A DNA stretch of 64,000 bases, taken from NCBI GenBank assembly GCA_918026815.1, contig CAKJVC010000042.1, positions 186,001-250,000 of the forward strand. Reading direction: 5' to 3'. Source of the DNA: Chalara sp. BL73 (taxonomy: Eukaryota; Ascomycota; Leotiomycetes; Helotiales). The notes beneath the pieces were generated by a model that was not told the DNA's origin, made no database searches, and saw only the letters and a list, made by a program, of their open reading frames with translations. Position numbers and translations under genes: made by a program. Positions 36,801-46,298 of this stretch are shown here, piece after piece (the first letter of the stretch is position 1; every line of letters begins with the position of its first letter).

Positions 36801-38484
36801 GGAGACGATGCCATTCACCGAGGAAGATCTAGTCGTTGTCTCGGAACGAATATCCAAGCCAGATAACGATGCTAATTTCGGGGAGCTTGCCGCTCAGGCA
36901 GTGAGTAATTCGAATAAAAGGGCTGTTAGCGAGACGAAGAAGAGAAGGAGCACAAGGAGTGCTGCACGTAGTGCGTCTCCAACTATTACAGCCGCTCCTA
37001 AGAGAAGAAAATCTGCATGGCTAGCACGTAAAGAGACAGAGGAGACGGATGTTGAGCCTCCCAGAGAATTACCTAAGAAGACTGCAAAAGCTCGCAAGTC
37101 TACCATGGATCAAAACCAAAAATCTTCTTCGGCTATTAGCATCTCCTCTGACGTAGAAGGCGACTCTGATGACCATTATAGGATCGAGGATGATGGCAGC
37201 TTATTTAGGGACGATCCTAATGCCTCTTCTGACAATGCTTCTGATAATGCTACTAGGGCTAGCGTTGATTTACAAAGATCGCCAAAGAGTCGCCTTGTTC
37301 AAGTTGCCAATACCGTCAACCGGGTTGAAGTGTTGACCTCACTAGCCAAGCGGACGGGTAGATCACCGAGGATTCGTCGCGTCTCTATTTCAGCTGAATC
37401 TCCTGATCCTGTAGATATTGCAGCCATCACACAATCCGAAGGACATCCAGGGCCATCAATAATAAACAATGGAGGTAGGCCTCGCAAATCATTGATCAAA
37501 AATAACGAACCCGCAACATCTCCCCGCAGAGGCCGACCACCCAGAAGTTCGTTTTCAGGCGTTGAAGCGGGAAGAGTTGATTCAGCCAACAATAGCTCGC
37601 ATGCCAGAGAGCTTAATTCCGCCCCTAAAAGGAGAGGCCGACCTCCCAGAAGCGCGTCCTTGACCATTGAACCCTTAGCACCTTCCAAACGTCGTGGTCC
37701 AACGCATATGCTGTCACTCAAAGAAAAATTAAAGTTGAAAGGCAAGTCATTCAAAATTATAGGCGGTAAAGAGCATCAGTCGACTGGGTCTGCTTTTGGA
37801 CCAAGCACGGCATCGTTGGTCAGAGTGGTCTTAGAACCTTCCCCTCGAGAAACTTCTCCTGACCCATTCGGACCGCCAAGTCCAGCTGGTGGGGATAGCC
37901 CACTCCACGTCGAAAGCTCGATTCATACAGAAAGTTCATATCAGGAAACTCGCGAAGATGTGCGACTTGTCAGCCCAGATGACTACGGTGATGCATATTC
38001 TAGCAATCATGGCCTTGCAGGTGCCGAATATCAGTCTGAGAAACTGCAGCGCCTCCAGAACGGTGCTACGATCATCCGCAAAGGTAGTGTCTCGCCACTC
38101 GCCTCGTCAGTACATGAAGTCTCACCAGTGCGCCAAGCGCTTGTCAACAACCGCCCTACAATTATCCGCAAAGGAGCCATGTTATCGAACAATCCATCAG
38201 AAAGCAGACTAAGGGCGCCCCCTCAACCGTCTGTATTCAAACTCGCAGATGACCTCTCTGATGCAGAGTCACTACCTGCGAAGCGGCCGACAGTAGTTCG
38301 TCTTGTCAGTCCAGATGAGGACGAACCAGAAGGGTACGTCTTCAACGAGTCGTCCAGCCACTACTCGTCATCTGAGTCAGAAGATCAAGTGGAGATGCCA
38401 AAGCTTGCCGGCAGAGAACGTGGCGCTCCTGTTAGTCGAGGTATGGTCGCACGGAGAGGACGTAGTCGACCAATTGGAGTCTAG
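33871..38484 (+). CDS. JmjC-domain chromatin protein with zinc finger and AT-hooks
   Basis: Single exon, 1537 residues. The JmjC region (about residues 190-350) has an iron-binding pair H238-x-E240 (AHREMCAS) and a distal His328 (PPLAPHQVWNRG), followed by the usual TMKAAWN segment, so 2-oxoglutarate/Fe(II) demethylase chemistry is possible. A first Cys cluster (CSYCRGNIFNRFLTCRSC) lies near 445-490. A second lies at 603-663 (CHICFHQEWNWKLAFCTTC, CPRCLHICSCGKCRKN) and resembles the zf-4CXXC_R1/CDCA7-type finger. The remaining 850 residues are charged and disordered, with two AT-hooks (RRGRPPRSS near 1218, RRGRPPRSA near 1253) and a nuclear-like KKRRSTRSAARSASP. Two near-identical IIRKG repeats occur near 1400-1435. 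A nuclear histone-demethylase-like regulator is likely; the substrate is unknown. Confidence 0.9.
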   Translation: MPPLSHPQAQFVPISPDLDLAALVDTSPNFDHVTRLPKEMLKGHSAQSLEQLILLHVVIGGKPLVIEGWEDHLDPYLFSPDWLQASMNKAGEFEKTKWHGLVLTLAEQKVRDIPSGVDIPMTMGHYLRSMEQLTNQFTAVNYRNPKRQRLYLKDIDCPEDWAKDLQSLIPETFYYLNECIESRTGGDGATLEPNEYGQMRYGKGAAPAGDLMSSLPVEMQALNMMCYIGHEGTYTPAHREMCASLGHNLMVETSQDSKGEKAGSSLWFMTETKEREVVSEYFLSMLGHDIEVEKHFAQINAWKKAPFNVWVVEQRIGDLILIPPLAPHQVWNRGTRTMKAAWNRTTVDTLELALHEALPRARLVCRDEQYKNKAIVYYTLTKYYALLQRDTIEPKMWRYGRIKQLLEDFKRLFALYTEILVSEMFAANLPTELDVEMVPYDSNITCSYCRGNIFNRFLTCRSCVEYGSNGEEDTYDICMECFAMGRSCACVSNLSWVEQWEWSKLTQNYETWRQMLVQCDGFFDIQKSPQPVEVARKRYGRKPVAQVCQEQLKLRPWKDIKNALPSPEISEDEPDVDDEGRIKKKKGGKSRHLKLVKGKTHSCHICFHQEWNWKLAFCTTCNLAYCYGVLWRAFDLMPQDVMEDRDWSCPRCLHICSCGKCRKNPSQKPYAPKGTLLGHDTKKVADFRSVESLVDFSKTNLTWLRGENDDNPHESARMKKLKEKAEAEKAREDVIDESYLDNGNNDTGAADQTEDDILDIDPQLLSMNLPSEVNDTYRNPLESGTNGHKMNGTEGTLEEQSQHWHGDDDFGGVDFDSFIEENPNYSSGLTAPVAPMVAPDELVAPPASIAPKRMMGIGYYQQERNGIDKILYDPPSNEAATTNKSPVTAPILASLALSDILPQEDISKKRKHGAGHDDDTEFFANKKQKKAAEVKKQVGILEIEVSDIDDGIHDKRSKQRQPPRNIPKPQTYTDVGEETMPFTEEDLVVVSERISKPDNDANFGELAAQAVSNSNKRAVSETKKRRSTRSAARSASPTITAAPKRRKSAWLARKETEETDVEPPRELPKKTAKARKSTMDQNQKSSSAISISSDVEGDSDDHYRIEDDGSLFRDDPNASSDNASDNATRASVDLQRSPKSRLVQVANTVNRVEVLTSLAKRTGRSPRIRRVSISAESPDPVDIAAITQSEGHPGPSIINNGGRPRKSLIKNNEPATSPRRGRPPRSSFSGVEAGRVDSANNSSHARELNSAPKRRGRPPRSASLTIEPLAPSKRRGPTHMLSLKEKLKLKGKSFKIIGGKEHQSTGSAFGPSTASLVRVVLEPSPRETSPDPFGPPSPAGGDSPLHVESSIHTESSYQETREDVRLVSPDDYGDAYSSNHGLAGAEYQSEKLQRLQNGATIIRKGSVSPLASSVHEVSPVRQALVNNRPTIIRKGAMLSNNPSESRLRAPPQPSVFKLADDLSDAESLPAKRPTVVRLVSPDEDEPEGYVFNESSSHYSSSESEDQVEMPKLAGRERGAPVSRGMVARRGRSRPIGV

Positions 38485-39599
38485 GCTTTTCTGTCATAGT
38501 CTGTCGTTTTAAAAGCATATTTGTTAACATTGAAGAGGTCTAGGGAGATGCCATGGATTAGGATCATGCTGTTTATAGGGTATTGTAATTTGTGTATCAT
38601 GCAGCTTTGCATGAGCGCCGATACACAAAGAAGAGGAATTGCAATAGAGAAGTCTCCGCGTACGTACTTACAAAATACAACTAAGATATACGATAATCAA
38701 AGATATGATATTAAGCTGCGAAAACGGTATGGTGATTGCCTTCAATACACTCATAGCTTGTTGATGCAATCTGTTCTGTAAGTTCTTTCAATTATATTTA
38801 TGTTGCTCTCCATTGTATTGCTTATTTTAATATACATATGGTAGATCTCCAAGACACCATTCAAGCTCTTTCCAAGATAAGAAGGCTCGTATAGCGGCCA
38901 GTTGATCATCGCAGTATCTCACTGGCTTAACCACTTTCGAGAACATATCCGCTCTCCGTTTATCTTCTTTGCAGCCGCCTTATTGCTCCCTTCAATTGGC
39001 CATAGCCCAGTAGCACTGGAGAACATTTTGCTATCAATTCACATAGACTGCTAATTTTTGGACTTGGATATTTAGTTCGTAGAGTAGAAAGCTCGACAAG
39101 GCAACTTGGATTTTGGAGCTACAACTTTCCCCACGGCTTCAGACAACGCTGACGGCTCAATAATGGTTGTACTTGTGATAGAGATATTGCTCCTATACAC
39201 GCATTAGCGATGATTATTCTGTCTATATATAGTCCGAGCTGAAGGGAGAACCGGGTGTAATAGTACTCCTCGATTTGCACATACATGTTGTTGAATCTTG
39301 CCTCAAATAATTGATGAGTAGACTTTTGGTTTTTGGTACGGATAGGAACATTGCTGGTCGGTGACTGGGAAGGAGCAATTAACGAGGCGGGCTGCCCTAG
39401 AGGGTGGAACTCTTTCCGCTAGTGAAAGCGATAGTATTGCGGTGTCTTGGCATGCGGCGCCTTGATGTGTATAGTATTGGTTTTTAATACTACACTAGTG
39501 TTAGTATAAGGTTTCTATAGAAATTGCAGGGTCGATATAAAACATTCGATATGATACTATAGGACGATAATACAATGCACGGCGCTAAGTCGTAAGATG
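38485..39599. other. Intergenic, start of gene-poor decayed segment
   Basis: AT-rich and without a supported gene. Minus-strand translation at about 38860-39330 gives short protein-like pieces interrupted by stops (for example NMYVQIEEYYYTRFSLQLG), suggesting an old gene remnant that I cannot identify. A TAATACTACACTAGTG segment near 39488-39503 recurs at 44.98 kb. Confidence 0.35.
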
Positions 39600-40365
39600 C
39601 AAAGGCTACTTGAAATACCCACTTGTAAGGAATTCCAGAGTCTCCTGTATCAATTCCATCAGTATTCGGCCATGAGCCTCCTAGCTTCGCAAAATGGGAG
39701 AATAGAATAGCGCACCCTAACATTACCAATGATACTCCAGGTATAGGCTTCACCCACTTCCAACCACCCTTTATAGATTTACCCTACAGTGCCGCAATCG
39801 GTTGACTGAACAATAATGTGAAGGCACCAAAGTCCGTGTGTCGATGTATAATATCATCATTGCCTTCTCCTGCCCGTTGCAACACGCCTACTTCCTCTTT
39901 CGTATGAGGATGCTGAACCATATATCGCATATGACAATCAGATAACCTATCGAATGTGTGAACCCGCACAAAACCTTTTCGTCATTCATGTCCATGATAA
40001 TAGCTGTGAGAATGAGAAGACGATATAGAACATGGTTGTGTAAATCTTTGCAAACCCGCTTCGTATGCATCATCTGCTCGGCGCATGGCGGTAGCTTAAC
40101 ATAAGTCTCGAAGGATGAGTTATTCTTCGGATCGTCATACATTTCAACACGATCTTTGAAGTTGCGAGATAGAATTTCTAATTAGTGTCCTCCTTGCTCA
40201 GACCGAAAGTAATGATGTGAACGAAGCCGTTGTTGTGGACAGCATGTTTGAGTTGTGCTGCGAGTTTCTGCTTCCCTCCTGGTTTACCGAAGATGGAAAG
40301 GTCGAGAATCACTAAGTCCATGAACTCGAGGGATGAAGCTGAGATTCTGAAGTCACGGTCCATCA
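39600..40365 (-). pseudogene. 2-oxoglutarate/Fe(II)-dependent dioxygenase pseudogene
   Basis: Relic of an isopenicillin-N-synthase-like oxygenase, read downwards. The N-terminal part (LVILDLSIFGKPGGKQKLAAQLKHAV..NNGFVHIITFGLSKED, 40320-40180) ends in a stop. A stretch of roughly 40 residues expected in the family is missing before FKDRVEMYDDPKN (about 40150). HNHVLYRLLILTAIIMDMNDEKVL follows, then a frameshift near 39965 into DCHMRYMVQHPHTKEE and the iron-binding HTDFGAFTLLFSQPIAAL. A TAG at 39784-39786 stands where CAG (Gln) is expected; the same frame continues with GGWKWVKPIPG before losing similarity. Two stops, one frameshift and one deletion make this non-functional. Ancestral substrate unknown. 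Confidence 0.85.
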
Positions 40366-40739
40366 GGTGGCAATGAGGCTAACCGTGCTCATAAGCGCGT
40401 CCTTGTCAGCTGACGGCGGTTTATAGGACATTCACATCTCATAGCTGGCCACTTACTTTTTCAAAAGCGATCTGGAACTTTGAGAGCTTCTTTGCATGCC
40501 TAGACGGTGAGGGCTAGCGAGACACATCCTCCACCCGGTTACAAGCCAGTCATTTTAGACAGCGAAACCACGCCGTGAAGCGGACACTCTAGTTGTTTCC
40601 ATGGACTTCCACTTCTTATGGAATTTAAATTTCTTTTGATGGATCACTTTCGGCCCGCAAAATCATTACTTTAGCAAAGCGAAAAACAGGTAGAATAACA
40701 GATGGTATTCAATAAGCTTGATACTTGGTTTGAACAACA

Positions 40740-41535
40740 GACCTCAATCGAGTGAAACATTGTTCTTGAAATTTCACGTATCTAATCTCAGCGTAGCAAC
40801 ACTAAAGCAGCTTGCACAAGTCAAGATAATCTGGGTTGATATCGCGCCCGTCTTGATTTCGATCCGACTGTGCCCACTCTATGTATCTTCAGAGCCCCAT
40901 TGTATCGCAAGCTGAACTCATCTGAAGGCATGTTCCTCTCAATGTCAGTACCAGCTCCGTATCAGTAATTATGATCTAACAGGGTTTCAAAGAATTACCA
41001 AAGACTTCTATACAGAAGGCGAGCGTCCAATCGAAGACTTCTCACACCAAGAACTCATGAAAGAAATCATCCTATCTTATGGTCTGCTTTTCCAGAGTTG
41101 GAGACTAGCCCGAAAACTATACCGTGAAGAAGAAAGGAGCCGGGCCGCAATAAGAGACTTAAACGGAAGAGAGAACGTGGGTCCTTGGCTAGACAGACTC
41201 TGTGGCATGAGCCTCCCAACCTCACTACTGTCTGTTTTGATCTCCAAGCACAGAATCGGGGAAATATATGACGCCAAACCACAATTTCCAACCTATCAGG
41301 GCGGCTAAAAGCAATACAAGACTATATTGAAGGAATCCAGCCAAGTCGAGTTTCCAGTCTGTGGCATGACAGACGCGACTAAGGCTCTGGTATACTGTCT
41401 GGGTGGTTCTTATTATTGGGAGGCATCTCGATTCTGCAGGCTACCATCTCGATATATTTATCCGTTGTGCAGGTTGGATGCGCGGTCAAAACTTATCAAC
41501 TACAGAGAGAGAAGACTCCAACCACAACTACTTAG
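40740..41535 (+). pseudogene. Broken gene for a C-terminally membrane-anchored fungal protein
   Basis: Fragments in three frames, in the right order: TLKQLAQVKIIWVD (about 40800), then shifted to RLDFDPTVPTLCIFRAPLY (about 40850), an apparent intron or gap, FQRITKDFYTEGERPIEDFSHQELMKEIILSYGLLF (about 40990-41095), LYREEERSRAAIRDLNGRENV, then another shift to GRLKAIQDYIEGIQPSRVSSLWHDRRD. A TAA at 41380-41382 interrupts the last frame, which continues GILSGWFLLLGGISILQATISIYLSVVQ, a membrane segment, and ends at 41535. I recall a large Leotiomycete family with the same 'LWxDRRD + C-terminal transmembrane' ending; function unknown. At least two frameshifts and one stop. Confidence 0.7.
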
Positions 41536-41981
41536 CTTGTTTAGCTTTTTGCTATCAGCATTAGTTCCGTAGGCAAAAGTTTATAATGTCTGTAGAAAAT
41601 CGAGGTTAGGATTGAAGGGAATTTAATGTCCATTCCTTGCGTTCATCATCTCGCAGTAAAGCATTCCTGTCAACCTTCTTGTTCATCGCAAGTGCCGCCT
41701 CCTCATCTCACCGGTATAGCAACCTTACCAACTATCACACTCTTGCTCCTCCCCATTCCCATGTGGAAGCAACCCAGAAGCAAGCAATCTCCTCTTGGTC
41801 TCCTCTGCCGCTTCTCTAAATGCCACCGCCTCCCCACTCACCCCCTGTCGCTCCATAACCTGGCCCATTCTTCACTTTACCCTCGCGGAATCAACCTGCG
41901 TTCCCTTTCCCGCTTCATTCATCTGCGCGATCGTTACAAATGACGCGCCCTAAAGATAACCTTGCAGCCACTTCCTTTCTA
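41536..41981. other. Intergenic region
   Basis: C-rich, pyrimidine-biased stretch on the plus strand; no supported gene. Confidence 0.4.
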
Positions 41982-43361
41982 TTATCGTCTGCCTCGAATC
42001 CAAGGCTGACCCAAGAGCTCCATCGTTGGAAGACATTCCTTTGGATCAATTTTCATTAATGCATAAAGAAAGGCAACAAAGTCTTCTCGGTTTTCCAGCG
42101 GTAGATCTCCCATGTAAGCGTCTGACACAAGTCCTGGGAGATTCGATGGCTCAGAATCCTTGATAGTTCCATCTCCGTTGAAAATTTCGCGAACAATTTC
42201 TGAGGCGCCTTGATCGAGCAATGATGTTGGAAATGGTCCGAAGAACTCTACGATCTCCTCGAGGTGATTTTTGAGCATATAGGGGCTGTCCTGGCTGTCC
42301 TGCCCAGTAAACATCTGAACACCGCGAAACACTTCTAGGATGACGGGACCAAGATTCCACCAGTCCGTGGTCCAGTCCCACGAAGCTCTGATGAGGACTT
42401 CAGGTGACCGAAGGCTGACAGGTTGGATCACTTCGCATAAGTGCTTGGTAGTCCAGCTAGAAACTCCCCAATCTCCAAGACAGACATCAAAGTTCATGGG
42501 AGGGTCGCCGCGGGCGAAGTAGAATTTGTGTAAAGGCTGAGAACGCATAGGGGAGTACGATTCGGAATTCTTTTCCTGCTGTACCGTAGGAACTTCCTTG
42601 AGGAACGTTGCAATCAAGGATCTATCTCTGAACTTGACGAAGATATTGTCGGGCTTAATATCTGCTGAAAGTCAGAGCCTGAGCAGTAATAAGGAAATAC
42701 CGAAGAGCAAACCTGTATGAACGACGCCGCTGTCATGTGCATAATCCAACGCCATGAGAAGTTGGCCTGTGAATTTTCTCATGATAGGGTTAGGAAGCAT
42801 CTGGTCTTTAAACCATACCCGGAAGCTGTGCAGTGTCTCCCCAATCAGCTCGAAGACAAGACAGACATGGTTGCCATTGGGACCTTTATGCTCAAAATCA
42901 TCTACCAGATGGCAAATAGATTTGTAGCCAGGGTGGGTCCTCTCCGCCACTCGGAGGTGGGTCAGGATCTCTCTCTCGTAGACTGGCTCCTTTTCATCGT
43001 ACGATTCGGCACTCAGAACTTTCAAAGCTTTGTGCTGGTGCTCACTTCCATCTCTGTGTGAAGTTAGTTATGAATTGAAATCAACATTTCATCGAATATA
43101 CTCTAGGGTGAGATCCTTGACCAGCCAAACGGTGGAATACTGTCCATATCCAATTTTCCGCAGGATTTCGTAACGCTCGTTGTAAACATCCCCAATATTA
43201 ACCGGATGGAAACCGCCCAGCCTATACACGTCTTTACCTTCTTCAATATCGCAAATCGTGGTTGGAGTCTCTTCTGACTTGTCCTGCCCATATTGCCTCT
43301 AGCCTTCTTCCACTGAAGAGACAACTTGCTCGTCCTTGCCTCTGTTCTGTGCGCTCAACAT
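41982..43361 (-). CDS. SRPK-like serine/threonine protein kinase, N-terminus disrupted or unresolved
   Basis: Three exons read downwards: about 43361-43102, 43053-42713 and 42661-41982. Introns are 48 and 51 nt. Kinase motifs are complete: GYGQYSTVW (Gly loop), HKALKVL (Lys), GVVHTDIKPDN (catalytic loop with the HTD form usual in SRPKs; it is restored by the second splice), LGDWGVSS (DWG for DFG), RSPEVLI (APE-like). The N-terminal VYRLGGFHPVNIGDVYNERYEILRKI is the SRPK entry motif. SRPKs phosphorylate SR-protein splicing factors. The only in-frame upstream ATG (43361, MLSAQNRGK) is followed by a TAG at 43299-43301, so either a 5' exon is missed or the gene carries a nonsense mutation. No large SRPK spacer insert is visible. 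Confidence 0.72.
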
Positions 43362-44049
43362 AGCGATCTTGATCAAAGCGGACGCTTTCAGAAGTGAGAG
43401 CCCGGAAGGGAAAGGTTTTGGACCAAAGGGAACATAAGCACTGAGCGATGCAATGGTAAGCAAACGCCTTGCTTAGGCTTCTCAGCTTAGCCTTACCACA
43501 GGCGCCAGCTGCATAAAGGTCGGTGACTATGAATATTTAATACATATCAAAGTCAGTGAGAGGAACAAAATATAATGTAATCTGGGTTAGCGCCACTTCA
43601 GAGATTTATTCATCTCGCAGGAGCTGCATCAGTGTCTATCAGACCGAGCGACCAAATGTCCACTTTGGGTTCCCTGGGAACTTGTTTGGGCTCCTCGAGC
43701 ATCGTCATTGTCGTCAAAACTTGACAAAAATGATATAAAAAAATAGAGTTCAGACCACCAAGCATGATTGGCTAAAAAGCGAGAAGTCAAAACACGTGAC
43801 GATATATTAAATCTTGCCCAGGTTACATCAGGTTGCTCAAGGGAGTTGACGGGTGAGCCGAGGGTGATTAGTGCCTGAGCAAGAGCGGCAAGCCTACTAA
43901 CCCATGCGATGCAGAAGGAGAGAAATTTTATTTATGATGCCTCAAAATTGCCATCTACGTAATACGCCCCCAAGCTTGATTCCAAAGATACCTGTCCAGG
44001 TTGAATTTGAGCTTTTCGTCAGGTTAAACGGCAACCTTTTCATCGTGTA
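43362..44049. other. Intergenic region
   Basis: Holds the upstream region of the kinase. A CACGTGACG segment lies at 43793-43801. No supported gene. Confidence 0.4.
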
Positions 44050-44860
44050 ATCGATGGCTTCAAGTGCTTTCCAGAGAGCGGTGAACTTGGTCCTACAACG
44101 CTGTAAGCATTGGCGACTCCAACGTTATTGCAACCAGATTTTTCTAAAAGGATGTTGAGAGCTTCTTTGTCGTAGTCTAGGGCTATTTGGGCATGGCTGT
44201 GATGATTGTGGACTATACTTGTAGTTTCGGTTAGCCAGGGGAACGTGAGTGAGTTTTTTGTCGACGCTGTCTACAAAGGCAGCTTCAATTAGACCCGTTT
44301 CTTGACCATACCTAGACAATACGTTAGCTGAATATTTTCGTAGGATACATTTTTGAAAGAAAGTCAAGATTACCAAGCAGCGTTTGTGATCAGATAGGTC
44401 AAAGGCTCGGAAGCTTTAGAAAACTCGTTGCTACCAAGCCCCATATGTCGATTTATCAATGTCTGAACATGCGGGGATAAGCTCGAACAGAGTTTCCAAC
44501 GGTTGTACAAATGGCGTCCAGCGGTCCACGAGAAACTTTCTTGCTGTAGGCCTGTTAGAATTTTGAAGGTTGCCCCTACCTTCGAGGTTCATTCTACTGA
44601 CATATGCTAGCTGCGTAAGGCGGTGTGAAGAGACGAGCAAAGCTTTCCCGTCTGAAGGCACTAGGGGTAGGTTGGCCAGCTCTAGCATAGCCTCATTGAG
44701 TCTTAAAAATGTGAGTGCATAGTTATGTGAGTACCAAGAAGATACCTACAAGGTTTCGTCATCCAAGAACGCGTAGTTTTCTAGCCTCTCTTTCCCTTAA
44801 GTAAAGGCAAACTCTGGGATATCTGTAGGAACAATAAGACTAAGTAGCATTAACAGCTTT
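44050..44860 (-). pseudogene. Unidentified gene remnant
   Basis: Read downwards, protein-like segments appear with stops between them: LNEAMLELANLPLVPSDGKA, RPTARKFLVDRWTPFVQPLE, FELIPACSDIDKSTYG, then in another frame FSKASEPLTYLITNAAW followed by a plausible 62-nt intron (GTAATC...CTAACG...TAG), then YGQETGLIEAAFVDSVDKKL and, shifted, AQIALDYDKEALNILLEKSG. The order and intron-like join suggest a former gene, possibly with helical repeats. I do not recognise the family, and short stretches like these could in part be chance. Confidence 0.35.
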
Positions 44861-44939
44861 GAAGCGTTCGGAAAATAACGGATCAAAAGAAGTTTGCCAA
44901 ACAGTTCCAGGCAGTGTGGGCAAGAATGTGCCCGTGTGG

Positions 44940-45380
44940 AGTAATATTATTATATAGTAGTATAATACTAATATTTTAAATACTACACTTGTATAGTACA
45001 ATGTAATATAAAAGCGCTAGTGGCAATACCGAAATTCTTATATTATATTATATCATTAATAATACTACATATTGCTAAAACGTGGCTTCGTAGTCAAAAC
45101 ATACCTAAATTAGCGTAGTTTTTCTGTTTGTTAACATGACTAACTTTTGTTTTTGCAGGTCAAAATTATTCCTACTACTATTTTAGCGCATGTTCAAAAC
45201 GCCTCGAACGCTATATAAAAAATCTTGAAACAATTAAATACAATATGAGCCTCTATGGAAAAATTATAGGCTGAAGAGAAATCGAGTAGTTTTTGTATTA
45301 ACAAATTTCATTTTCAAGTATAGCACCGTGTGTAGTATTATTGCAATATAATATAATATAAGGCGACGAATAAAAGCTTG
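44940..45380. repeat. AT-rich segment bounded by inverted AATACTACAC motifs
   Basis: Strongly AT-rich block. AATACTACAC at about 44981-44990 faces its reverse complement GTGTAGTATT at about 45330-45339, roughly 340 bp apart, each next to TATAGTA/TATAATATAA-like sequence. The same decamer occurs at about 39489-39498. This fits a decayed miniature inverted-repeat element or an old repeat eroded by C-to-T mutation. Ends and target-site duplication are not clear. Confidence 0.35.
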
Positions 45381-46298
45381 GTGGATATAAAATTAGGCCA
45401 TATCATATTAATACCCTGGTCGATATAAAGCTCAAGGTGTGATAATTATCATATCATGCTGTTGCCTACACTGGCTCCAAGGCCCTTTTCATTATATGAG
45501 TTCTTGATTGCCGTCTTTAACTCCTTGTTCATAGCCTGTCGGTTTCAGTGTTAGAAAGGTAGAAGCTACTCTACAGTCGTTCGACAATGCCGAATCTGCT
45601 TGCCAATGATTCAAGGCAAGCGCCAGACCACCAAGCCTCTCCGAAAGTGATAGATAGGCGAAGGTTGAGTTGAAGTTGATCTCACGTGGAAGTCCAGATG
45701 TCTTTCGCGACTTGCACAAGGACAACATAGCTTTCGACCTTTCCTTCGAGCAGTTGGCCGATTTTGATGCTGGCAGCCATTATTGGACTATGTCTTGTAT
45801 GGGAATGAATGACCAAAAGTTTAAACAGTAACAGGCAGCAGAAAAAATGACGGAAGAAGGGGCAATGGCTAACAATGAGGGCGATGGCGTGATGCCTTAT
45901 ACAGACCTTTTGATACGGCCAATCATTCTCAAGTATATATATCTCTAAATGCGATTTTTCGAGGTGCAGACCTCCTTGCGACGTGTGACAAAAATTTGAT
46001 TTTGAAATTGAGCTTGGTTATTGGCTAGTCTTGGCTAGATAACGTTGTGTATTCGTCGGGCGGTCTGCGTTCTTTTCAGCCTCAGCCTTCAGCCTCCTCT
46101 AGTGTTCCTCCAATAACCCTTATCCGGCAAGACTGTGTATGTAATAATGCTAGCTGCTGTCCTAACCTCGCTCAGGTCACACGAAGACTGCACAAACTAC
46201 ACTTGAGAAATCATCATGTACAATCCTATCCAAGCTTCCAGCAACGCCATCAGTTCTATCTACAATTTTCCAATCCTTTCCAAGCATGCATCACGCAT
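45381..46298. other. Intergenic region with short minus-strand open frames
   Basis: A minus-strand frame begins MAASIKIGQLLEGKVESYVV (about 45779 downwards) and stops after about 32 codons; an overlapping frame (45492-45728) stays open for 78 codons. They might be pieces of one broken gene, but no domain is visible. The rest shows nothing. Confidence 0.35.
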
